25,335 bases of DNA from a virus, in IMG/VR virus record IMGVR_UViG_3300021389_000142, positions 1-25,335 of that record; one strand, 5' to 3'. Below, piece by piece: positions 8,574 through 15,970 of the stretch. Position 1 is the first letter of the stretch. Each line of letters opens with the position of its first letter. Made by a program: the position numbers and the translations under genes. A model generated the notes under the pieces. The model was not told the DNA's origin and ran no database searches. It saw nothing but the letters and a program-made list of their open reading frames with translations.

Positions 8574-9199
8574 AAATTTTTATAGGTTATGAGTCTACAT
8601 ACCCAGAAATGTTTGAGGTGTGCAAAAAAAGTATACTTCGTTACAATTCCAATCATGAAATCATACCACTCAAAAAATCGGAAATATCAGAATATACTCG
8701 TCCACATCAAGGCGAGAGTACGGAATTTGCTTTTACTCGTTTTCTAGTACCACAGCTCTGTGACTACAAAGGGGAAGCTTTATTCTGTGATGGAGATTTC
8801 TTATGGCTCTGTGACCCTGAAGAAGTTATGGATTATTTTTCCGATGAACATGCAGTTCATGTAGTAAAACATCCTAATTTTCTCGTTCAAACCAGAAAAA
8901 TGAAAGGCAAGAAAAATCAAAGCTATCCTAGAAAATACTGGTCAAGTCTTATGCTTTTCAATAATCCTAAGTGTACGGAACTTACTTATGATTATGTAAA
9001 CCAAGCCCCAGCGGGTGCATTGCATGAGTTGCGGTGGGCGGACAGCATAGGGGAACTTCCCGCGCAGTTCAATGCCATGATAAATTATTACAAATTCAAA
9101 CGACCAAAAGCACTACATTTTACAGATGGCGGTCCTTGGTTAAATATAAACGATAGCTCGGAGTACACAGCAAAATGGATGAAACTTTACAAAAGTTAA
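8570..9199 (+). CDS. Glycosyltransferase, GT8-like
   Basis: This 209-aa GT-A-type protein starts MKIFIGYES. It has a conserved STEFAFTRFLVP segment, the DxD motif in LFCDGDFLWL (D74, D76), a buried LMLFNNPKC strand, and near the C-terminus HFTDGGPW, which resembles the H-x-x-G-x-x-KPW-type motif of GT8 enzymes. It should be a retaining nucleotide-sugar transferase. It overlaps its neighbours by 4 bp upstream and 25 bp downstream. The protein is short for GT8, as is common in phage forms. Acceptor and sugar are unknown. Confidence 0.75.
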   Translation: MKIFIGYESTYPEMFEVCKKSILRYNSNHEIIPLKKSEISEYTRPHQGESTEFAFTRFLVPQLCDYKGEALFCDGDFLWLCDPEEVMDYFSDEHAVHVVKHPNFLVQTRKMKGKKNQSYPRKYWSSLMLFNNPKCTELTYDYVNQAPAGALHELRWADSIGELPAQFNAMINYYKFKRPKALHFTDGGPWLNINDSSEYTAKWMKLYKS

Positions 9200-9837
9200 C
9201 AGAAAACAAAAACTTAATACTTGTGGGAAATTCAGTAGAAATTCTACAGTATGACTTTGGAGATTATATAGATAGTTTTGACACAGTTGTAAGATTTGGT
9301 AAAGGAATACCAGAAGACCAAATGGTTCAACATGTTGGTAAGCGTATGGATATATGGATTACAGGGTGGTTAAGAATGGTGCATTGGGGAGAAGCTAAAC
9401 ATGCTTATCCATTATTTAATCGCTGCCGTATACACTTGGACAAATACCCCCACCATAAAGGGCCACCACCGTTTGGACATAAACATGATATGTGGTCAGA
9501 TGAAGAACTTCACAAAATTTTCAATAAGATTGGAGCAAAAAATAATACTATTGGGGGAGGTCGTCCAAGTGCAGGATTTCTTGGTATTTTATATTTCTTA
9601 AAAAAATGTAAGTGTAAAAGCATAACTTTAATTGGTTTCGATTTCTTTTCTAAAAAATTGCCAATTAAAACAGGAAAAGATTATCCGTCAAGTTGGCATA
9701 TGCCCATTTCAGGCACAGAAAAAAATCCACACAATTCAAAAAAAGAAAAAGAAATAGTACAACGATGGGAGAAAGAAGGTAGGTTAAATTGGAAAATATT
9801 ATCTGATTTAAATGAGGAAATGTTAAAGTTTACCTAG
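9175..9837 (+). CDS. GT29 sialyltransferase-like protein
   Basis: This 220-aa protein has a layout like the GT29 sialylmotifs. LVGNS (16-20), then DYIDSFDTVVRF (30-41) and VGKRMDIW (54-61) resemble motif L. RPSAGFLGILYFL (130-142) followed by CKSITLIGFDFF (147-158) resembles motif S. H186 followed five residues later by E191 resembles the H-x4-E very-small motif. GT29 enzymes transfer sialic-acid-type sugars from CMP donors. There is no signal peptide or membrane anchor, so it would act in the host cytoplasm. It is the last gene of the + strand block and overlaps the convergent - strand gene by 15 bp. No CMP-sugar synthesis gene is visible, so the donor would come from the host or from elsewhere in the phage. 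Confidence 0.72.
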   Translation: MDETLQKLTENKNLILVGNSVEILQYDFGDYIDSFDTVVRFGKGIPEDQMVQHVGKRMDIWITGWLRMVHWGEAKHAYPLFNRCRIHLDKYPHHKGPPPFGHKHDMWSDEELHKIFNKIGAKNNTIGGGRPSAGFLGILYFLKKCKCKSITLIGFDFFSKKLPIKTGKDYPSSWHMPISGTEKNPHNSKKEKEIVQRWEKEGRLNWKILSDLNEEMLKFT

Positions 9838-10746
9838 TCTATAACCTACTTTAATCAATTGACTCGCAGTTGACTTTTGTCTCGTAGTTTTTATCATTAA
9901 ATTTTCACATAGCCTTGAATCTCTAAGATTTACAGGAATCCTATCAATTAAATTAGCATATAACTCCCAAGGGAAAGATAATTGTTTGCCCGCAGTTAAA
10001 TCTGTATAGTTAGATTCTAAAGATGTTGTCGGTAAGGCTAATGTAAAACATTTTCTTAGCATGACATTATAGTTTAAAAATTCTTTTGAAGGTAAAGCAT
10101 CCCATTCTATCAATAAGTCACTTTTACCTGACATGTATCTAGGTAACACTCCGTGTTCTGCTTCGTGTAATTTTGTAAAAAAGTATTTGTTAGTAGAAGC
10201 TAAAACTCTGCTATCGTAGTCATTATAAAATCCTCTTTCATAAAATAATTCATTATCGTGTAGAGTTTTTAACTTATCATAATTTATTAAGAAAAAGTTT
10301 GTATCCCAATTTGCAGGCATATCTGCTTTTGCAAAATCTAGCATGCCATAATAAGCAGAAAACTGTTTATGTCCTACAAAGGTTTTCTTCCTAGATAAAT
10401 GAGATAGTTTTTTTACGAAAAAACTTTCATCAGGTATTTCATTATTCCAACCATGTTTTAAAAATATTCTATTTCCACTTGCATATAATATTCTTTTATG
10501 TAATCCTCTATCTTTCCAGTGTAGTCTTAAATGTTGAATAGCTCTTGCTGCAAAGTCTTTTTGCCAATAGCTTTCATATATTTTTACATTAGTAATATTA
10601 TCAAATATCCAATTTACAGGTAAGTCATCAAAGTGTTTTTCGTCCACGTATAGATGTAAACGAAATTCCTCGTCTTCTTTGTCTATAAGGGATGCAATAG
10701 TGAAATAACTCCACTTTGGATTCCATGTATGTACTATCTCAATCAT
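9823..10746 (-). CDS. Unassigned protein with a degenerate GT8-like layout
   Basis: This 307-aa protein has no clear family match. Its order of elements is reminiscent of GT8 enzymes: FRLHLYVDEKHFDDL, then RILYASGNRIFLKHGW where GT8 proteins carry LYLDADVLV, then TNFFLINYDKLKTL like the usual SGVMLIN strand. The DxD is absent (ASGNR in its place), so a metal-dependent transfer reaction is doubtful. The start overlaps the upstream gene by 8 bp. It is the last gene of the fibre operon and its 3' end overlaps the convergent GT29-like gene by 15 bp. It could be an inactive or changed glycosyltransferase, or something unrelated. Confidence 0.6.
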   Translation of the reverse strand: MIEIVHTWNPKWSYFTIASLIDKEDEEFRLHLYVDEKHFDDLPVNWIFDNITNVKIYESYWQKDFAARAIQHLRLHWKDRGLHKRILYASGNRIFLKHGWNNEIPDESFFVKKLSHLSRKKTFVGHKQFSAYYGMLDFAKADMPANWDTNFFLINYDKLKTLHDNELFYERGFYNDYDSRVLASTNKYFFTKLHEAEHGVLPRYMSGKSDLLIEWDALPSKEFLNYNVMLRKCFTLALPTTSLESNYTDLTAGKQLSFPWELYANLIDRIPVNLRDSRLCENLMIKTTRQKSTASQLIKVGYRLGKL

Positions 10747-11641
10747 TTGTCTTTTTATACTCCCAAAAATTATTTAAATATAACTCTAGTCTTTGTTTTG
10801 CATCTGTGTCGAAGGAAAATATTATCCCCGAGTTTTTTGCAGAAAGTATCTTTTTAATTGCTAAGTGTCCATCTTTGTTTGAACATGCTTCATAAATACT
10901 TTCATATGTTAATAAACTTTTTTCTCTTTCTTTTTTTGTGTAACTTATCATGCTTAAATGTTTTTTAAGTAACAGTGCAATAAGCCCCATCTCACTATTT
11001 GGCATTGTCCCCACATGAGAACAGTTCATAAGTAACTCCATGCCTCCACTTTTTTTATCTAAAACATTTTCTTTTCCGAATTTTCTTTTTAGTTTAGCAA
11101 TAAATATAGGTGCAGTAATTGGGTGTGGTTTTATTACGTACCCTTTATCTACTAAGTTTTTTATTCTTCCTTGGTGAACACAATCTTTTTTGCAAAGTAA
11201 GTTTGAGCCGGGTGGAAATATTACTTTATCATATGTTTCTTCTGGAACTTTTAAATGATACTTATTTCTAAGATTTTTTATTATTCTATTTACTCGCACT
11301 TCGTCTATTTCTATGTCTGATTTTGCGATTCTGTTCATTAGTCTATCATTTATTTTGATAGATGGTACTCTCAAATATATTCCTGCACCTAAAAAATCTG
11401 TGTATAACCATTTTCTAATAGTATATAATTCGTTAGTATTAAACCATAAATCATATTCAAACTCACAACCGCCCCATGCATCAGGTATTAAGTCTCTTTT
11501 CATTTTTGCCAATTCGTCTAAATCTTCTTTAGGTCTTAATGAAGACCCAGACTTAAATATGTGGGTATTTTGATTGCCTAGTTCTTCTACAGTAGATAAA
11601 GGTACTAATCTATTTGCTTTTTTGCTTTTTTGTACTTTCAT
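10739..11641 (-). CDS. GT-B-like protein with KPHP motif (possible capsule/Kdo/sialyl-type transferase)
   Basis: This is a 300-aa Lys-rich protein. The C-terminal half resembles the nucleotide-binding half of GT-B capsule-type transferases. A first strand with a loop, VIFPPGSN, is followed by a helix ending KGYVIKPHPIT (the HP motif of polysialyl/Kdo-type enzymes). Then come FGKENVLDKKSGGMELLMNC and PNSEMGLIALLLKK, where such enzymes have an S/N-S-x-x-G-x-x-AL element. The N-terminal half is not recognised. It overlaps the upstream 60-aa gene by 32 bp and the downstream gene by 8 bp. The fold suggestion is moderate to weak and rests on motif order only. Confidence 0.55.
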   Translation of the reverse strand: MKVQKSKKANRLVPLSTVEELGNQNTHIFKSGSSLRPKEDLDELAKMKRDLIPDAWGGCEFEYDLWFNTNELYTIRKWLYTDFLGAGIYLRVPSIKINDRLMNRIAKSDIEIDEVRVNRIIKNLRNKYHLKVPEETYDKVIFPPGSNLLCKKDCVHQGRIKNLVDKGYVIKPHPITAPIFIAKLKRKFGKENVLDKKSGGMELLMNCSHVGTMPNSEMGLIALLLKKHLSMISYTKKEREKSLLTYESIYEACSNKDGHLAIKKILSAKNSGIIFSFDTDAKQRLELYLNNFWEYKKTND

Positions 11642-11792
11642 TTTTTAGCTGTTGGTTAAGTTCTATAATTTTCTTTTCTTGTTGTTTTAGTCTTTCTTCA
11701 AATTCGTGTATTGAATCAAAGAGAGCCGAGGATAGACTTTCTATCTTTCCATTTAGATATTTTACATCAATATCGTCGTCATGTAATTTCAT
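11610..11792 (-). CDS. Small coiled-coil protein following the giant fibre
   Basis: This 60-aa, strongly charged protein has a heptad-like helix (SIHEFEERLKQQEKKIIELNQQ) and a Lys-rich end. An AAGGA ribosome binding site precedes the ATG. The gene begins 20 bp after the stop of the 1384-aa fibre and runs 32 bp into the next gene. A coiled coil here could trimerise with a fibre or act as an assembly helper, but nothing in the sequence proves that. Confidence 0.6.
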   Translation of the reverse strand: MKLHDDDIDVKYLNGKIESLSSALFDSIHEFEERLKQQEKKIIELNQQLKNESTKKQKSK

Positions 11793-11812
11793 TGTTATTC
11801 CTTAGGTAATTA

Positions 11813-14800
11813 TTAGTTTTCCGACCACTGGCTACCATCCCAGAAGGACGCATTAAATGCTTCTGCACTGGATACTTCTGTATCAAATATTGTTCCAGCT
11901 GCTGATGCGGTAATTCTTTCAAACACTTGCGTAGACGTATCAAAGGTTGTTGTAGTTGTAGGAGTTGTCGTCCTAGTTGTATCTGATAATCTACTTGTTT
12001 GTATAGTTGTTGTTGTTGTTAGACCTGTTGCAAATACAGTAGTTCTAGTCGTATTAAATACTGTGCTTGTAGCAAATACTGTTGTTCTTGATGTATCTGT
12101 AGTTCTTGATGTATCAAAGGTAGAAGTAGTACTTCTGCTTGATCCAGTGGCTCTACTTGTAAGAGTCGCTAATGTTGTATTAAACGTAGATACTGTATTT
12201 TGTGAAGTAACCGTTCCTCTACTTGTGAGAGATGCTCTAGAAGTCGCAAAAGTAGAAACTGTATCTCTGACTGTAACTGTACCTCTAGTTGTTTCTGATA
12301 ATCTACTAGTGTTAAATGTAGAGATTGTATCTTTTGAAGTAAGTGTACTTTTACTTGTTCCTGTTGCAGTACTAGTGTCAAAAGTAGTTGTAGTACTTTT
12401 ACTTGTTCCAGTACTTCTAGTTGTAAGAGTTCCTTGACTAGTAGCATAGGTTGTTGTTGTTGCTCTACTTGTAAGAGTCGCTAGTGTTGTATCAGTTGCT
12501 TTACTTGTATTGAATATTGTAGTTGTATTTTTACTAGTTTCTGTAGCTCTTGTTGTATCAGATAGTTTGGAAGTATTAAATGTTGTGTCTGTTGCTCTAC
12601 TTGTTCCTGTTGCTCTCGTTGTATCAGATAGTCTAGTAGTATTAAATGTTGTAGTTGTACCTCTGTCTGTAATAGTTGCTAATGTTGTATTAAATACTGT
12701 AGTTGTTGTTCTACTCGTGCCGGTAGCCCTAGAAGATAATCTTGAAGTCTGATACGCTGTTGTAAATTCTGTAGTTCTACTTGTATTAGTAGTTTGAGTA
12801 GTAGTATAACTTGTTGATTGTGATGTACTACTTGTTCTACTTGTATTTGTTGAGAAGCTAGTATTATACGTAGTTGATTGTGATGTACTACTTGTTCTAC
12901 TAGTGTTTGTTGATCGAATAGTATTATAACTCGTTGCTTGAGAAGTATTAGTGCTTCTTGCAGTATTTGATAATCTAACTGTATTATAACTTGTTGATTG
13001 TGATGTACTACTTGTTCTACTTGTATTCGTACTTCTAATTGTATTATAACTAGTTGAAATACTTGTTGTTGTACTTACAGAAGTATTTGTATTCCTTGTA
13101 GTAGCAAATGAAGTGTTATTTGTAAATGCTGTTACTCTACTTGTATTTGTGCTTCTTGTAGTAGCAAATGATGTGTTGTCTACATATGCTGTTAGTCTAC
13201 TTGTATTTGTGCTTCTTGTAGTAGCAAATGAAGTGTTGTCTACATATGTTGTTATTCTTGCTGTATTTGTGTTATATGTAGTACTTCTTGTAGTATTATC
13301 TGTATACTCCGTTGTTCTTGCTGTATTTGTGTTTCTAGTAGTAGCTTGAGAAGTATTGTCTACATATGCTGTTAGTCTACTTGTATTTGTAGAATTTGTA
13401 AATCCTGTATTTCTAGCGGTATTTGTAGCAAATGATGTATTTCTACTTGTGTTTGTAGAATTTGTAAACCCTGTAGAGTTAGTAAATCCTGTACTTCTAC
13501 TTGTGTTTGTACCTCTTGCGGTATTTGTAGCAAATGATGTATTTCTACTTGTGTTTGTACCAAAAGATGTAGAGTTAGTAAATCCTGTATTATCTGAATA
13601 CTCCGTTAACCTTGCAGTATTCGTAGCAAATGATGTATTTCTACTTGTGTTTGTAGAGTTTGTAAATGATGTAGAATTTGTAAACCCTGTATTTCTACTT
13701 GTATTTGTAGCATTTGTAAATGATGTAGAGTTAGTAAATCCTGTACTTCTAGTTGTTCCATATGAAGTACCTCTACTTGTATTTGTGCTTCTTGTAGTAT
13801 TATTTGAATACTCGTATGCTGTTATAGTGTTGACGTAAAAAGCGACCTCCTGGCCGCTACTGAAGAAAGTATAATTAAAGTAGTTATAAGTAAATGCTGT
13901 AGTTGTTGACTGTGACGCTGGCCCTCCAGTTACGTAGGTAGTATTTACTGCAGCTAGTGCTGTATTTCTAGAAGTGTTATATGCTGTGTTTCTTGCTGTA
14001 TTTGTGTTTCTTGATGTAGCGGTATTATCTGAATACTCTGTTAATCTTGCAGTATTTGTATTTCTAGCTGTGTTAGTATTTGCTGCAAACTCTGTTAATC
14101 TACTTGTATTATTTGTAAATCCTGTATTTCTACTTGTGTTTGTACCTCTTGATGTAGCAGTGTTTCTTGTAGTATTTACACCAAACTCTGTTAATCTACT
14201 TGTATTATTTGTAAATCCTGTATTGTCTGTGTATGCTGTTACTCTCGCTGTGTTCGTATTTCTGGCTGTGTTAGTATTTACTGCATACTCTGTTAATCTG
14301 GTTGTATTATTTGTAAATCCTGTGCTTCTAGCAGTATTTGTATTTACCGCTGCTAGTCCTGTATTTCTACTTGTGTTTGTAGCAAAAGCAGTATTGTACG
14401 AAGTACTATTTGTAAAGCCTGTACTTCTTGATGTATTCGTAGCAAATGATGTATTTCTTGTAGTACTATTTGTAAACCCAGTACTTCTACTTGTATTTGT
14501 AGATTGAGTTGTAGTATAAGAAGTATTTACTGCAGCTAGTGCTGTATTTCTAGAAGTATTTGTAGATTGAGTTGTAGTATAAGAAGTATTTACTGCAGCT
14601 AGTCCTGTGTTTCTTGATGTAGCGGTAGATTGAGTTGTATTGTAAGTTGTACTTGCTACAAAAGCAGTAACCGTAGCATGGTTAGTGTTTCTAGTAGTAG
14701 CAAATGAAGTATTATCTGTGTATGTTGTTGTTGTATCAAACGTTGTAGTTCTGCTAGTAGCAAAACTAGTATTATCTTGATATGCTGTTGTTGTAGCAAA

Positions 14801-15967
14801 TGTCGTTGTTCTACTTGTAGCAAAACTGGTGTTGTCTGCGTATGCTGTTGTTGTATCAAACGTTGTAGTTCTGCTTGTTGACTGAGATGTATTATCTGTG
14901 TATGCTGTTGTTGTATCAAACGTTGTAGTTCTGCTAGTAGCAAATGAAGTACTATTTGTAAATTCTGTTAACCTATTTGTTAATATAACGGTATCAAAGA
15001 ACGTTGTAAATGTAGTTGTTGTTTCGTATGCAGTCGTAGTACTTTTTGTAGTGTTAAACGTTGTAATAGTAGTAAAATCAGTTGTAGTCGTAAGTGTTGT
15101 ATTAAACGTTGTAGTTGTAGTAAAAGTTGTCGTGGTATTATATGCAGTAGTTGTACTTAGACTAGTTTCAAATACTGTTGTAGTTTCAAAGGTAGTAGTT
15201 GTATTAAAAGCTGTGGTTGTACTCTTACTTGTATTAAACGTTGTAGTTGTAGTAAAAGTTGTAGTAGTATTAAACTCAGTAGTAGTAGTAGTGTTGGTAT
15301 CAAACGTTGTAGTAGTAGCAAATGTAGTAGTTGTATTAAATGCCGTGACTGTACCTTGAGTAGTAGCATAAACTGTAGTTGTGTTAAATGCTGTAACAGT
15401 ACTGAAAACTGTTGTTGTTGCAATAGTAGTATTAAATGTTGTAGTTGTATTGAACGCAGTAGTAGTAGTAAAATCAGTAGTTGTAGTTGTATTTGTATTA
15501 AAGGTTGTAGTTGTGTTAAATTGCGTTGTAGTTGTAAAATCTGTAACAGTAGTAATTGTTGTATTAAACGTAGTGGTTGTGTTAAATGCTGTAGTAGTTG
15601 TGAATGCAGTTGTCGTATTTACTGTAGTTGCAAACACTGTAGTAGTTGCGAATGTAGTTACTAAATTAGTTTCTGTACTTCTTGATGTATTAAACTCTGT
15701 TGTTCTACTAGTATTGAAAGTTGTTGTTGTATTGTAGTTTGTATCAAAAGCAGTGGTAGTGTTAAATGTTGTGACAATGTCAGTTGTATTTGTTACGCTT
15801 GACGTTGCAGTATTTCTTGATGTTTCATGCACGGCAGAGAACGGCCCAGCTAAGTTACCGTTATCGTTTACATATACTTCATTGACCCTTCGTATTGTTC
15901 CGCTATCATTGATTGCAAGAAAGGATATCTGACGTAATGTGCCACTATCATTAACATATATTGCCAT
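11813..15967 (-). CDS. Giant Thr/Asn/Ser-rich repeat fibre protein
   Basis: This 1384-aa protein is built almost wholly of short Thr/Asn/Ser-rich repeats. Residues 1-42 are different: three YVND/INDSG-type copies (YVNDSGTLRQI, INDSGTIRRV, YVNDNGNL), likely the virion-attachment end. Residues 117-292 are eight exact 22-residue units of pattern TTTxFN + TTTTFN + ten residues. The middle (about 340-1070) uses 20- or 21-residue units rich in NTSRNT, FATNT and RLTEY. Residues 1118-1293 are eight more exact 22-residue units. The last 40 residues are non-repetitive and hold both Trp. A non-repeat island lies near residues 677-722. No Cys, and no Met after the first, were seen. Alternating T-x-T and aromatic positions suggest a beta-structured fibre. 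The position among tail-fibre genes supports a virion role; adhesin, spacer or shield are alternatives. Confidence 0.85.
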   Translation of the reverse strand: MAIYVNDSGTLRQISFLAINDSGTIRRVNEVYVNDNGNLAGPFSAVHETSRNTATSSVTNTTDIVTTFNTTTAFDTNYNTTTTFNTSRTTEFNTSRSTETNLVTTFATTTVFATTVNTTTAFTTTTAFNTTTTFNTTITTVTDFTTTTQFNTTTTFNTNTTTTTDFTTTTAFNTTTTFNTTIATTTVFSTVTAFNTTTVYATTQGTVTAFNTTTTFATTTTFDTNTTTTTEFNTTTTFTTTTTFNTSKSTTTAFNTTTTFETTTVFETSLSTTTAYNTTTTFTTTTTFNTTLTTTTDFTTITTFNTTKSTTTAYETTTTFTTFFDTVILTNRLTEFTNSTSFATSRTTTFDTTTAYTDNTSQSTSRTTTFDTTTAYADNTSFATSRTTTFATTTAYQDNTSFATSRTTTFDTTTTYTDNTSFATTRNTNHATVTAFVASTTYNTTQSTATSRNTGLAAVNTSYTTTQSTNTSRNTALAAVNTSYTTTQSTNTSRSTGFTNSTTRNTSFATNTSRSTGFTNSTSYNTAFATNTSRNTGLAAVNTNTARSTGFTNNTTRLTEYAVNTNTARNTNTARVTAYTDNTGFTNNTSRLTEFGVNTTRNTATSRGTNTSRNTGFTNNTSRLTEFAANTNTARNTNTARLTEYSDNTATSRNTNTARNTAYNTSRNTALAAVNTTYVTGGPASQSTTTAFTYNYFNYTFFSSGQEVAFYVNTITAYEYSNNTTRSTNTSRGTSYGTTRSTGFTNSTSFTNATNTSRNTGFTNSTSFTNSTNTSRNTSFATNTARLTEYSDNTGFTNSTSFGTNTSRNTSFATNTARGTNTSRSTGFTNSTGFTNSTNTSRNTSFATNTARNTGFTNSTNTSRLTAYVDNTSQATTRNTNTARTTEYTDNTTRSTTYNTNTARITTYVDNTSFATTRSTNTSRLTAYVDNTSFATTRSTNTSRVTAFTNNTSFATTRNTNTSVSTTTSISTSYNTIRSTNTSRTSSTSQSTSYNTVRLSNTARSTNTSQATSYNTIRSTNTSRTSSTSQSTTYNTSFSTNTSRTSSTSQSTSYTTTQTTNTSRTTEFTTAYQTSRLSSRATGTSRTTTTVFNTTLATITDRGTTTTFNTTRLSDTTRATGTSRATDTTFNTSKLSDTTRATETSKNTTTIFNTSKATDTTLATLTSRATTTTYATSQGTLTTRSTGTSKSTTTTFDTSTATGTSKSTLTSKDTISTFNTSRLSETTRGTVTVRDTVSTFATSRASLTSRGTVTSQNTVSTFNTTLATLTSRATGSSRSTTSTFDTSRTTDTSRTTVFATSTVFNTTRTTVFATGLTTTTTIQTSRLSDTTRTTTPTTTTTFDTSTQVFERITASAAGTIFDTEVSSAEAFNASFWDGSQWSEN
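12089..12616. repeat. Eight tandem 66-bp (22-residue) repeats, C-terminal zone of the giant fibre
   Basis: Read on the - strand these bases encode eight consecutive units of exactly 22 residues with no insertion or loss. The first unit parses as TSRATDTTFN, TSKLSD and a six-residue piece of TTRATE type. Thr and Ser positions and the single aromatic are kept, while codons differ between units. The repeats are thus strong at protein level and weak at DNA level. Confidence 0.85.
12781..13380. repeat. 60-bp (20-residue) repeat zone in the giant fibre
   Basis: DNA similarity recurs at 60-bp offsets across this stretch. An identical 28-base string occurs at 12813-12840, 12873-12900 and 12993-13020 (offsets of 60 and 120). 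Between 13141 and 13380 successive 60-base blocks share most positions. The encoded units are of NTSRLTAYVDN + TSFATTRST type. Confidence 0.8.
14701..14940. repeat. Four tandem 60-bp (20-residue) repeats in the giant fibre
   Basis: Four 60-base blocks align column by column. They encode units of the form SRTTTFDTTTAY + TDNTSQST or DNTSFAT. Just downstream in the protein (about 14470-14640) the unit changes to 21 residues with an AAVNTSYTTTQST core. Confidence 0.8.
15092..15619. repeat. Eight tandem 66-bp (22-residue) repeats, N-terminal zone of the giant fibre
   Basis: These bases encode residues 117-292 as eight in-register 22-residue units made of two six-residue pieces (TTTxFN type) and one ten-residue piece (for example TSKSTTTAFN). 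In one unit counted by eye, 12 of 22 residues are Thr. The 6+6+10 architecture is the same as in the C-terminal zone about 2.5 kb away. Confidence 0.82.
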
Positions 15968-15970
15968 GTT

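Noticed and set aside
9838-9900. Possible terminator or + strand promoter formed by two TTGACT copies after the GT29-like stop
   Set aside because: The copies are direct rather than inverted, no matching -10 at proper spacing was seen, and the bases code for the end of the convergent gene.
12781-14940. Possible CRISPR array because of regular 60-bp spacing
   Set aside because: The repeats are coding, contiguous and graded in similarity, with no constant repeat/unique spacer alternation and no cas genes.
12063-15737. Several long + strand reading frames rich in Val, Leu and Phe, opposite the giant fibre
   Set aside because: They are the complement of Thr/Asn codon repeats, lack ribosome binding sites and shift frame from place to place. 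The - strand frame is continuous for 1384 codons and fits the operon.
11813-15967. Antifreeze or ice-binding protein because of T-x-T repeats
   Set aside because: The phage-tail operon context and variable 20-22-residue units give no support for ice binding. Kept only as a structural analogy.
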